64,000 bases of DNA from Manihot esculenta (taxonomy: Eukaryota; Streptophyta; Magnoliopsida; Malpighiales; Euphorbiaceae): positions 2,362,325-2,426,324 of the forward strand of contig NC_035171.2 of assembly GCF_001659605.2 (NCBI RefSeq). The letters run 5' to 3'. Below, piece by piece: positions 14,736 to 25,600 of this stretch. Under the pieces are notes generated by a model. The model did not search any database. It saw nothing but the letters and a program-made list of their open reading frames with translations, and was not told where the DNA came from. A program made the position numbers and the translations under genes. Each line of letters starts with the position of its first letter. Positions within the stretch are counted from its first letter, which is position 1.

Positions 14736-14990
14736 ACTATTATTTGGTTTCAGAGCTTGGCTTTAGTGTAATTATAAAGTTACTCCATTTATGACTTTGG
14801 AGGTCGTGGGTTCAAGCCATAGAAATAAAACTATTATTTGGTTTCAGAGCTTGGCTTTAGTGTAATTATAAAGTTACTCCATTTATGACTTTGGAGGTCG
14901 TGGGTTCAAGCCATAGAAATAACCTCTCTACAGGAGAAGGCTGCATACGTTAACCTTCCTCAGAATCCCCCTAGTTTACAATGTTTCATG
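14735..14990 (+). mobile_element. Au-like SINE with a duplicated 5' half
   Basis: The sequence resembles plant Au-family SINEs: a tRNA-type B box (ggttcaagcc) follows ctttggaggtcgtg, and downstream comes the typical cctctctacaggagaaggctgcatacgtt. The first 94 bp occur twice in tandem (14735-14828 and 14829-14922) without a visible mismatch, so there are two B boxes. A degenerate A-box-like segment (ttggctttagtgta) precedes each. The 3' end is not clear. The start also resembles an initiator-Met primer-binding site (tttggtttcagagc), which would suit the end of an LTR element, so the origin of the head is ambiguous. Confidence 0.6.
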
Positions 14991-17900
14991 CACTAGGTCA
15001 CCCTTTCTATTATTTAGCTTTCCATCATCTTTTACAATAAATGTGAGGAAGAATGTGTTTGCATTTAGGCTTTTACTGCTTCGTTTTTTCCAACTCAGAA
15101 AGTCCAAGCAATTTCTAGTGAAAAAAATTATTTTCTTGTCTTGTAGCTGACAATTGTGCTGCATGAAGTGGCCCATCAGTGGTTTGGAAATATGGTAACA
15201 ATGGAATGGTGGACTCATTTATGGCTCAATGAGGGTTTTGCAACATGGGTAACTTTGAGTCATTTGAATATCTATACCCCGTTTTGGCGTTCATTGCATT
15301 GAATTCAATATTTGTACTCTTCAAGACCAAACTCAATTTTATTTTTCAGATTAGTTACATGGCAACAGATAGGTTGTTTCCTGAGTGGAAAATATGGACT
15401 CAATTTCTTCAAGCAACTTCCAGTGGCTTAGGTATGGATGCCTTAGAAGGATTGCATCCAATTGAGGTAAGGGATGGTCAATGGTTTTCTTTTACTCTGA
15501 TATTTTGCTTGTAATCTTGGTATGAAATTGATGATGTAATTTAGCATGTGTTTATGTTTATAAACTACCTCCAATAATTGCCCATTGTATACACTCTGAA
15601 CTTCTCAACTATATCATTTGAATATCTATGCATCTCTTTGGCTGTCTGTCTCTATCTCTTCCCTTCTTTGCATTTGCTTGAGCAGAATATTTCTGCTGTA
15701 GCCTCTTTACATAAGGTATTTAATTGGCGGCATTTTGTTTTATGTATAAATATAGCGTGTTAGTGTGTTATGAGTTATCCTGTTTACAAAAGATACTTTG
15801 CAGGTAGAGATACAGCATGCTCGTTCAATGGACGAAATCTTTGACGCTATCAGCTATATGAAGGGATCTGCTATTATCCGTATGTTGCAGGGCTATCTTG
15901 GGGATGACATGATCCAGGTGAAAAGTTCGAATTATGCATTACAGATTAAATGTTTTCTACAAGCAAGGGTAGAGTACAGGTTGTTCCAGGAAGCAATGGC
16001 AGAATGAACAGCACAATTAACTGCAGCTACTGAAGTTTAGTGATTTCATTCTTATTTATAATATAAAATTGTGCAATCTATAGCTTTAACATTTTGAAAC
16101 CTCATTTTTAAACCAGAAATCCTTGAGTTCGTACATGAAAAAATATGGCTGGGGAAAAGCAAGAACAGAAGACTTATGGAGCCTTATTTCGGAGGAATCT
16201 GGTGTTCAAGTAAACTCCATGATGGACGGTTGGACAAAGCAAAAAGGATACCAGTCATCTCGGTGAAATCTGAAAATGGTCTTTTGGAATTTAAACAGGT
16301 CAATTTGGTTAATAAGCAAACATGTTGTTTTTTTCCTAGTTTTTCAGTCAATACTTCTTTGGGATCACAGCTTGCAACTTTTACCTCCATATTCGACATC
16401 TTTGCATTCATATGAGTAAATCAGATGCTATTTTGGTCTTGCAGTCACAATTCCTAACATCTGGTTTGCATGGTAAAGGAAGATGGATTGTTCCAATAAC
16501 CATACCCCTTGGATCTTACAACAGAAGCAAGAATTTCCTCTTGCAGTCAAAAGTTGAAAGGTGGACACGTCTGATCTAGTTTCATTTTCTGATGGTAAAA
16601 GTAACATTAGCTTCTTTTTTCTTGTCCAGAAAGTTAGGCTGGGAGTCAAAGCCTGTAGAGAGCCATTTAAATGCATTATTAAGGGGTGAAATCTATATTG
16701 TGCTGGCTACTTTTGGACATGATAAAACACAAAATGAAGCGTTGCAGCGATTTCAGATACTGTTAAATGATAGAAACACTTCAGTTCTTTCAGTTTGCAC
16801 AAGAAAGGTAAACATGACCTGAAGTTTCGGATAACTTTTTTGTTCTTCTGTTTCCCTTTTCAAATATGACAATCAAAATTGTAATTCTCCTGCAGGCTGC
16901 AGTAATGCTAGCTCCACAAATAAGAGTGGCTTCGAGTACTTGTTGAAGATTTATCAGAAGCTGATACAGTGCAAGAGAAGGAACGGATTTTGAGTAATAT
17001 CTAACATCATTAAAGCTAAAATACAGTGCTTATTTATAGGAAAAATATTAGAAACCATTTATGTTAGTTGTTTAACCTGCGACAGGTTGTATAGCATCTT
17101 GTCCAGACCCAGAGATAGTGCTCGAGGCTTTAAACTTTATGGTCTCTGATGAGGCATCCAACCTTCCCGACCAAAGTTTGGTAAACAAGCTTACTCCACT
17201 TGACAATTACATGGTTACATAGTTTCTCTCATTGTCATTCAGGTTCTAGATCAGGACATTATCTATGGACTTCCTGGCATAAGTTTGGAGGGCCATGAAA
17301 CAGCTTGGAGATGGTTGAAGGTACTGAGAAAATAGGGGGAAATCAAGAAAGATGATTACAAAGCTTATTACTTATGATATAAGTTTCATCACTAATGCAG
17401 GAGAACTGGGACAAAATCTTGAGGAAATATGGTGCTGCATTACTAATCACACATTTCATTAGAGATATTATCTCACCAGTAAGTAATTATTCTTACATAT
17501 GATGTGTGCCTACTACCTAGAACATCTTTAAGACCAGTTTTTGATAGCTACAGATATGCTTAGAAACCGGACCATATGCGTGTTTCTTAAAGAAGCATTC
17601 TCTGCATATTCAAAAGTATATCTGCTTCTGATCTGCATATTCATACCCAGTCAGCAAGTTGTGTATACGCTAAAATATAAACAAGGAGGATAAGAATTCA
17701 AGAAAATTGAATAATATTTTGCTTCTCAAGGGAATCTTTCTCCCACATATTCACCACATTGACAAGTTGGGGCTATATATCCAAGCTTTTCTTTGGAGAA
17801 ATTCCAATCCCTAAGAAATGAAAAAGTGCATCTTCAGTATATATGGCTCCCCATCTAAGCTAATTATGGTTAAAGAGAACAAGTCATTTCTTGAAGGTGA

Positions 17901-18180
17901 CACTCCAGTGAAAAAGAAGTTTGGTTGATTTGGTCTAAATTTTTCCATGGCTAGTTAACTTGTTAACCTGTCATTTTATTGTCAAGTTACTGATATTCTT
18001 AACTTGATCTGGCAGTTCTGCAGCAATGAAAAAGCTGATGAAGTGGAACAATTTTTCGTCAGCCGTGCAAATCCTTCCATTGCTACGAACTTGAAGCAAA
18101 GCATAGAGAAACTAAGAATGAAGGCAAGGTGGATTTCAAGCACAAAGCAAGAAGATTCCCTTCAGGAACTAGTCAAATAA

Positions 18181-18719
18181 CTGGCCTGTAAAGCAGTCTC
18201 CTACAATATTGAATGAAAATATTTTACTAAGCAAATCTAAATTTTATAATATTTATTCATTTTAAATATGTTCAACACATGAAAAGGTAATTTTAATGTA
18301 AAATCCAAATATATGACGTAAAATCCATTGCACACCAAAACCAATTATTTATATATATATTCCATAACTACTCTCATTTCTAGAGAGCAAATTCTGCCAA
18401 AATTTCATCCATAAAGTTCGAATAAAAATCCATAAAGTCTCATTCTCACTTCTCATAAAAAAAATAAAAAAACAATTTCAGCCTCTCCACCAGCCTCCAG
18501 CCCCACAACAGAATAATTAAAATGCACTTGGAAAACTCTATCAACAAATTTTATCCAAAAAAATCAATTTTATCTATAATTTAATTTCAGCTGTCATCTT
18601 CTATCCACCTCTTCACATTTTCAGATTACTTCAAAGGGCTGGAGAGTGATTAATTCGGTTCAACTGAAATATATTTAAAAAAAAAAACAAGAATAAATAA
18701 ATTTATTTTTAAAAAAATT
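18181..18719. other. Short convergent intergenic region
   Basis: This stretch lies between the 3' ends of the aminopeptidase pseudogene and the minus-strand proline-rich gene. It is AT-rich and probably contains the 3' UTRs of both. No other feature is visible. Confidence 0.6.
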
Positions 18720-20417
18720 CTAGCTTTGGTCGTCTCCTTCTACTCTGTCAGGGCCTGGCCCAAGATTTGATCTTCTCTTCACAGAATTAACCTTCTCCAG
18801 GTTCAGACCAGCTCTGAACTTTGCAATGAAATTCTCAGCTTTTGTGTTCACGTCGGGACTTGGACAGAACATTGGCATTGTTGAGTCGCCATCCTTTCTT
18901 CCCATTGGACTCGATTCCTTGTCTGATGGATCTTCACTGTCTAAATCTGGTGACCCACTTCGGGAACTGTTAAAGCTTGCCACTCTAACATAGTCGCCAT
19001 CCTGCACAAACTTCCACGATGTCTTGAACGGCGGTGGCGGAGGAGGAGGCGGGATTGGTATCAAGGGTGATGAGTGGCCGCTTTCCACATTCTCTTCTAC
19101 TCTTCTGGAACTACCACCTGTCTTAACCGCTTTGGGAGCATGATGGGCCGTCACCTCTGCTACCTTGACGGTGGTAGTTCTTGATGCTCGCGATTCTAGT
19201 GATAGTGTGACGTTTTGGAAGACGATTTTTGATACGCGGGTGCGAGAGGATGAAGTAACTGGTGGAGGTGGTGGCGGTGGAACTGAATTTTCTTTCTTGG
19301 ACTTGCCTTTCTTGGTTGAGAAAAGATTTTGGAAGAAATGGGGTGGTGGAGGTGGCGGCGGCGGAGGTGGAGGTGGGGATGGTGGTGGTATGAAAGGTGA
19401 AGATGAAGGTTGAGGATCGAATAACCTCTCCAGATTTTCAACACTTTTTTGTCTCTGCCTCTTTCTCTTTCTTCTCAGTGAAGTGAAAAAATCTTTACCT
19501 CTCCTTTTCTCACTCTTGCTGAAGACTGGTGGCGGCGAACGTGGAGGTGGAGGCGGAGTCTGTTCTATAGAAGTTGCTGGTATATAATTCTCAACTTCCA
19601 AATCCCTTTCTTCTCTTCTCTTTTTATGCTCAAGATCTTGATATGTTCTCTTCACCTTCCTTCTCACAGACGTAGGTGGTGGCAGCTGAGGAGAAAGTGG
19701 TGCTGCTGCGGGTGACGGCGGTTGAGGAGGAGAAGGAGATGAAGGTGGTGGTGGTGTTGTGTACACAACTTCCTTTATAGAGCTATCAACAGCAACATCC
19801 TCAGTAACAGCTTCCTCTTCCTGTTCCTGCTGCCGCTGCCGCTGCTGCTGCTGTGGACGATGATCTTGGAGCTGATCCGATGACCTTGAAACTCTGTAAC
19901 TATTAAGATAGGTATCATCATAAAATTGCCAGCGTTCATCGTTCTTCAACCATAAAGATTCTTGGCGTAGATCTGGGTATGAACTGAAACTCCTTAATCT
20001 GTTCAAGGAACTGAACGCCGGCCGATCTTGATACTGATCATACCATCTATTTGCAGGAGTTGAAGGATATGATCTTTGCAAATCTTGTGCTCCATTTGAT
20101 AAGCTGCGATAGCTTCTACTTCCAGAGTTGCTCTTATCACCATTGTTGTTGTTAAGAAATCCACAGACAATAGCAAACATTACAAGAACAAAATTAAGGT
20201 AATCCCAGCTTTTCTTGATCAACTGTGGTCTAAAAATCTGGGAAATCAAAGAAACGAATGAAGGGACAATAATGAAAACAAAAACAAATGCTAAAACTAG
20301 TAAAACTATGAGAAGGACACCGGAGTTGAGGAAGAAAGAGGAGGCTCGGCTGCGTAGACGGTGGCGGCGGTCGGTGGTTTGCAGCCAGAAAGGTGGCATG
20401 TCTTCTTCGTCTTCCAT
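18720..20417 (-). CDS. Proline-rich membrane-anchored DUF4408/DUF761 protein
   Basis: The 565-residue single-exon protein has unknown biochemical function. The N terminus has a hydrophobic segment at about residues 29-52 and a second at about 70-86, in the position of the DUF4408 region. The middle is low complexity: a glutamine/arginine-rich tract, several proline runs (one of 12 prolines before HFF) and basic patches. The C terminus carries the DUF761 signature DVNTKAENFIAKFR at about residues 522-535, typical of a plant-only family often named hydroxyproline-rich or cotton-fibre-like proteins. The proline runs resemble profilin- or SH3-binding formin FH1 tracts, but no FH2 domain is present. 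The ATG at 20417 is the first in the frame. Confidence 0.85.
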   Translation of the reverse strand: MEDEEDMPPFWLQTTDRRHRLRSRASSFFLNSGVLLIVLLVLAFVFVFIIVPSFVSLISQIFRPQLIKKSWDYLNFVLVMFAIVCGFLNNNNGDKSNSGSRSYRSLSNGAQDLQRSYPSTPANRWYDQYQDRPAFSSLNRLRSFSSYPDLRQESLWLKNDERWQFYDDTYLNSYRVSRSSDQLQDHRPQQQQRQRQQEQEEEAVTEDVAVDSSIKEVVYTTPPPPSSPSPPQPPSPAAAPLSPQLPPPTSVRRKVKRTYQDLEHKKRREERDLEVENYIPATSIEQTPPPPPRSPPPVFSKSEKRRGKDFFTSLRRKRKRQRQKSVENLERLFDPQPSSSPFIPPPSPPPPPPPPPPPPHFFQNLFSTKKGKSKKENSVPPPPPPPVTSSSRTRVSKIVFQNVTLSLESRASRTTTVKVAEVTAHHAPKAVKTGGSSRRVEENVESGHSSPLIPIPPPPPPPPFKTSWKFVQDGDYVRVASFNSSRSGSPDLDSEDPSDKESSPMGRKDGDSTMPMFCPSPDVNTKAENFIAKFRAGLNLEKVNSVKRRSNLGPGPDRVEGDDQS

Positions 20418-22354
20418 TATTCTTGAGGTTTTGATCTTTGCTTTTGAGTTTTTGATAAAGTGGAAGAAGGGGAGAGCTTTTTTCTAAGACACTTTCGGTT
20501 TGCTTTTGATTTATGCTTTTTAGATGTTAGCTCTTTACATATATATATGAAAATGGAAATTAAGAATTATGGGAATGATTGCTTTGCTTATACAATAATA
20601 AAAATAAAATGAAGAAAAATACTTATCTGTTTATAATAATTATAATAAAATTCGTAAAAAATAAATAGAAATAATATATAATTATTTCTTGATGGGTATC
20701 AATTTTCTTGTTTGATTGGCTGTGACTGCAGGAATGACAGCCAAGGCATGGTTATACGTGTATGCAGCTGTAAATGGAGACTATTAGAAATATATAATTA
20801 TTTTTATATTAAATTTAAATTTTTAATTAAATAAGATGTTAATAGATTTTGTAATTAGGACTCATCAAAATCAACAGAACAATATATCTCAAAATTCATG
20901 AAAATGGAGTTGTTGGTCACATGGAGCATGGCCACATACCCAGACCATAAATTGTTAATGATCATTTTCAAACTTATTCAAGAATCTCTTCATTGTACTT
21001 TGACATGTTTCCACCATACAAGCATAAATCTTGCTTCTTAAAATATTTCAATTAATTTTTTAAATTATTTATAAAAATTCAAATTTAAATCATCATAATG
21101 GGAAGCAAATGGCAAAACGCGTCTTCATTTGTTTCAAGTCATTATCAGAATTCAGAGTGTTTTTTATTTTCTTTCTTTAATTTTATATTCTTTTGCAGAA
21201 CTAGAAGAAACCTACTTTAGTGTCTTGCTTTTGGAGCACGCATTCGACTTCACAGCACTTTACAGTGCTATTCATATGCAATTTCTTGGTGGGATAAAAA
21301 AAAAGAAGAAGAAGAAAAGAGAGAGAAAGAGCTTGTTTTTGAGTTTTGCAGGCTGCAGCACACAAGAAAACTCTCGTGTTTTGTTGCTGAACTCTTTCTT
21401 GCAAGGCTTAGTTATGGAGTTTTTTTCCGTTTTAAAACTTTTCAACCGGTTCACAGATTATGACCAACTCCAACTATTTATCACATTCTTTCCCTGTAAT
21501 AACAATATTAGAAAGAGAAGTTTTGTTTTCTTTCATGATGAAATTTGCTTTCTTTCTCTGCAAGAAAATGGAAGATAAATAAGAAAAAAATATATTAGAG
21601 GAACGCTTAGTGTTGCAGATAAATAATAAAAATGGTTTCTCCTTGCCACACTTCAACTTCCCATGCATATTCATTTCATAACACAACATGCAAGAGATAA
21701 AGAGCTGAGACTTGGATTCCCTATGCACATTGCTTTCATAAAACATCCTGCAATAGTGAAACCTTGAAGTTCTGCTAACAGCTGTGGTGTGGTGTTGAAA
21801 GTGAGCCAAGTAGAGATGGGTTGGCAACTACTAATAAGGACAAATATCAACAGTAATGGCTGCAGCTGCCAGGATTGTAAAGGCAGCTTCTCACTCATTT
21901 CAGCCAGGTGGTGGACCTTTCAAAGCCAACTAATCCATCTCAACATTAACCATGTGAAGATTTTTGCACAAGCCCATCGAACAAGCTTTTTCAAGTCAAA
22001 ATTTATAGCTATCTTCACTTTCATACCCAAAGAAGAACCAAAAAGAAACTATATTCGCGTCTTCATGTCAAATAAAAATCAATTATCAATTTCGTTAGCT
22101 ATCCACTAATTTATATCTTTCCATTAAACTGATATTTAACAGTCGCTTCTTTCCCCTTCAAAATTCTCCATTGTTTGTTTTATGTACAAGACTGAAGAGG
22201 GATTCAGTAAATGTTACAGATTTAGAACCTTGATCACTGATGCTTTTTTCCTTCCACTGGAACTCAAGGATGAAAATCTTAACTACAGAACATCATTTTC
22301 ATCTTTTCTATGACACAAGTAGCTGTTTCCAACATGAAACTGTGGTGGTAAGAA
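20418..22354. other. Intergenic: promoter of the DUF761 gene and AT-rich DNA
   Basis: The first few hundred bases are the likely upstream region of the minus-strand DUF761 gene. The rest is AT-rich with A/G-rich runs near 21295-21330. The 149-codon open frame at 21129-21578 is lysine- and phenylalanine-rich and unlike any family I know. The last 300 bases probably hold the 3' UTR of the L18a-like gene. Confidence 0.55.
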
Positions 22355-24117
22355 CTATAACAAAATAACAAGCAGAGCAATCACCGCAGCTATTGTGCAC
22401 ACCGTAGCCTGAAAGAAGATACACTTCTGGAATCAATGAAAGAAGATACAAAGCAGATAAAGGAGATGCACATACTTCATAAATATATCCAAATACATAA
22501 CTTCCTACAATTACAATAGTTAGCACAGCTCTAACAGGCTCTAATCTCCCAACATTGAAATACTTCTCCCCGAGGAAGTGTTCCAGTTAATAATTGAAGT
22601 ATTCTGTGATTGCGAAATGAGTTCTCTCAACCAAGGACAATCATTTTCATTTTTAACAATCAAATTGTTGTCTTACTTTTATAAGAAATAATCAGTCAAT
22701 GATCTGTGTATACTTGTTGCTACATGAAATTGACTACTAAAGAATAAGAGTCTTCTAGACGGCACATAAGGAACCTCAATTTCAGCTTAGGACTTCGAAA
22801 GGAAGTTCAAGGAAGTCCAAATTGAAATTTTAAAGCGCAGAGGAGAAGAATGTTATTTTCCCCAAAATAGGTTTTAGAAGTTGACATTATAATGGCACTG
22901 AAGTTAGTTTTCTGATGTGAATCTAACTTCAAAATATTCTATGTTATCTAAAACTTCAAAAAAATTTACTATCATTTCTTTCAGATGACATTGATGTTGA
23001 TATAATTCCATAATATAAACAAAATAGCAGGAATAGCACGAGAACTTTTACATACTGTCATAACAACTAGGGAAATGAACAGGCTTATATCATTAACCAT
23101 TAACAACTCACAGATATTGCACAGGCAGCTAGCCCTGATCGTTCCCTCGGATCCCTATGGTAGTACCTACCAAAATAGAGAATTGCTGCAAAGTACCATA
23201 CTAAAGGGCACACAAATCCAAGCAAGAGACTGTAGAAAAGAGGGTACATCCATGAGAGAGGGAAAGCAAGGGAGAGAGAGAGAGAGACAGAGAGAGAGCT
23301 CATGTTAAGCACAGAAAAACTCACGAAAACCATCCAATTCCACAGCCAAAACAAGGAAGGGGTTTGTCAAACATTCCCAAATGTGGTTCCTCCGCATCAT
23401 TAATCAGAATATACTCATCTTGCTTGTTCTCCACATTACTAGTTGAGTGCCCTGGGTCCACCAAAACACCTTAAGCAACTTTGTCCAGATAAATTTGCTG
23501 AAAGGAGCTTAAGTTCCTAAGTCTTTAATACAAGTGATAAGCATCTGAAATCTCATTCACCCATTAGAAGAGTCACTAATTTAGACCAAGTAAAGAGCCA
23601 TTCCCAACACAATCATGGGCCTCAATGATAGTTTTAAACGGAGCAGAATTTTTGCAGTTCAACCAACAGTCAAGTGAGATTTAGAATAAGGAGAATAAAG
23701 AAATTCAGAATAAGAATGCCTTTTCCACTGACAAAATAAAACTTTATTTCATTCCAATTGTGTACTAGCTAGGTTTGTCACAATAGGTAGTCAACCAAAT
23801 AAACCATTAATATTGGTGGAGAATGCAGCTTTTGTTTAGGTACCATATTCACCATATAGACAAAACAAAATATAAAATATCTATAAGTTTCAAGAACAAT
23901 CTTAGTATTCCCATATTAAGAATGCAAGTTTTCCCAAATTTGACAAAAAATCACTAAAACTTAGAACTTACTTCTTTGAATGCTAAATAAACTTCTCATG
24001 TCTAGGATTCCACATAACACTATTTTCTCCAATAAATAAAATTCTGGGTACTGCCCAACATAATATATAATGCAAAGTTGAGAAAATGATTGGCACAGAA
24101 GTTGTACCCTGATCCAT
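22355..24117 (-). CDS. Ribosomal protein L18a-like (L18ae family) small membrane protein
   Basis: Four spliced coding exons give a 108-residue protein: 24108-24117, 23325-23469, 23112-23229 and 22355-22408. All splice sites are GT-AG and the phases agree; the first coding exon is only ATGGATCAGG. The protein starts MDQGVLVDPGHSTSN, has a cysteine-rich turn (PLPCFGCGIGWFS), a first membrane helix (LLLGFVCPLVWYFAAILYF), a charged loop RYYHRDPRERSGLAACA and a second helix ending ALLVILL. This is the plant family annotated as 60S ribosomal protein L18a-like. Despite the name it is a membrane protein and not a ribosome subunit. A 5' UTR exon near 25455-25600 ending in a gtaagt donor is likely, separated by a leader intron of about 1.3 kb. 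A second start upstream is not needed. Confidence 0.88.
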
Positions 24118-25600
24118 TCGTATCAGTGATGAAAGAAAACTTGCGTCCTCAATTTCCTCCCTGCCTCTAACAAATCTGTCAGATGAAATATCAAACAATT
24201 AAAGCCTCTGCTATCAAAATTGCATATAGTAATTAGTTCAATTTGGCAAAACTTGTACTTCTAGTTCTATATCAAGAGCCTAAGAAATTATATCAAGTAT
24301 GAAAACAAAAACAGGTTCCAGCTTCTACAAAATCACTCATAAAAAGCGGTCACTAGGAATAAAATAGACAGTAAGACACTCCACAAAACAAAGGAGAGAA
24401 AATGATTGCAAAATTACTAAAACAAATGAGGATTACATAACCATAATTAATTTACAGTAGCAAAAGATTTTCACCAATTTGATTAAATCAGGTCCAATTC
24501 CTAAAAGTACAACACAGGAGCACGAAAGTAAACTCAATAGGATTTAACCAAGAAATAAAGAAAGAAAAATATCGTATATGCACAACATAAACATGCTTAT
24601 TAAGAAGATTAACTTGAGAACCAATCCAAGTACACAACCGAACCCACCATCAATGGATGCCCCTTCACATTACTTAGAAGTAAAGGGATGCCCCAACCAA
24701 TAAATTTTAATTAACTTAGATTATGCATGCTACTAATTGAATTTCAATAAAACCCCGTCCAAAATAATTCGTTTTGTTTTTTTCTAAAAAAAAAAAAACA
24801 TTGAGGTTGCAAATGCTTTCAGCAAATGTTAGCATAGATAGACGTAAATGATAACCTATGGAACGAACTCCTCCATTTATGATCAAAAAATAAAGCAGCA
24901 CAGTTTAATTTGATGACGATTCAGAAATCCTCTTATATATGGAAAATCCTGTACAGCAACCAAGCATAATGTTTGTTCCCAAAGGATTTATTTTGGGGCT
25001 GAAATTTCTGAAAGACGAGCAATTTTACCATGCAACAGGACAAGTCTAACATGCAATAAAAAGAATTGAGTTAACCAAATCCAGCATACATAACATCATT
25101 ATTTCCGAACTACAACGGCAACAAAAAAAATTGCAAAAGAAAAAAAAACTCATTAGAAGTAGAAATTGGGGCAGAAAATCCAATGTTCTAGCAAATAGAA
25201 TCCCAGAAAACCTACCAAGAACATGTTATCGAAAAGGCGATAGCTGATTTTATCATGAACAAACTCAAATTACACCCAAAAACAAAAACCTTCCACTTGA
25301 ACATACGCAACAAAATTTTTTAAAAAAAAAATATTGATTGCCCTAAAACATCGAGTTTAACAACATATTTCAGTCGAGGATCATAAAATCCTCAAAACCC
25401 ATTGAGAGGTTCACCACGCAAAGGAAAAAAGAGATTAGGAGAACTTACATCAGTTACAAATAGTGAAATTCAGAGGAGAGAAGCTGACGATGGTGAAAAG
25501 AAGGAAAAGAGGCAAGCATTCAGCTTTTTCGCGTTCTGTTGTGAACTAGTTTTCTTCATTTATTTATTGTTTTTACTTGGTTAAAAGAGTTGTATAAGCA
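24118..25600 (-). other. Leader intron and 5' UTR of the L18a-like gene
   Basis: No coding sequence is apparent. On the minus strand a pyrimidine-rich stretch (about 25455-25560) ends in a good donor, gtaagttctcc, at 25450. This would join the coding start exon whose upstream part includes 24118-24190. This is inferred from the splice motif and composition only. Confidence 0.45.

Larger units (their letters stand above)
9908..18180 (+). pseudogene. Aminopeptidase M1 (puromycin-sensitive, M1 family) pseudogene
   Basis: This was a multi-exon gene for an APM1-like zinc aminopeptidase, a membrane-associated peptidase linked to auxin transport in Arabidopsis. Recognisable coding blocks are 9908-10366, 10797-10899, 11328-11515, 11616-11711, 12210-12354, 15147-15249, 15350-15465, 15804-15918, 16116-16299, 16444-16600, 16620-16807, 16896-17010, 17088-17180, 17243-17320, 17401-17479 and 18016-18180. 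The zinc site HEVAH...NEGFA (15162 onward) and WDEPALK survive. The gene is broken: single-base losses shift the frame near 10073, 11340, 16240, 16560 and after 16900, and about 150 codons are missing near 16600. The segment after GLIIY at 12300 is altered, and the intron after 12354 is filled with repeats. The first exon also has a 15-bp in-frame duplication (KFAVPKFAVP). Neighbouring genes are intact, so poor assembly is unlikely. Exon borders are approximate. Confidence 0.9.

Noticed and set aside
14735..14922. A tRNA gene suggested by the B box
   Set aside because: No cloverleaf with anticodon arm could be drawn; the downstream sequence matches a SINE body.
19165..19413. Glycine-rich antisense frame
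   Set aside because: It is the reverse strand of the poly-proline codons of the DUF761 gene.
21129..21578. 149-codon open frame
   Set aside because: Biased composition with a poly-lysine run, no resemblance to any family, no promoter or splice context.
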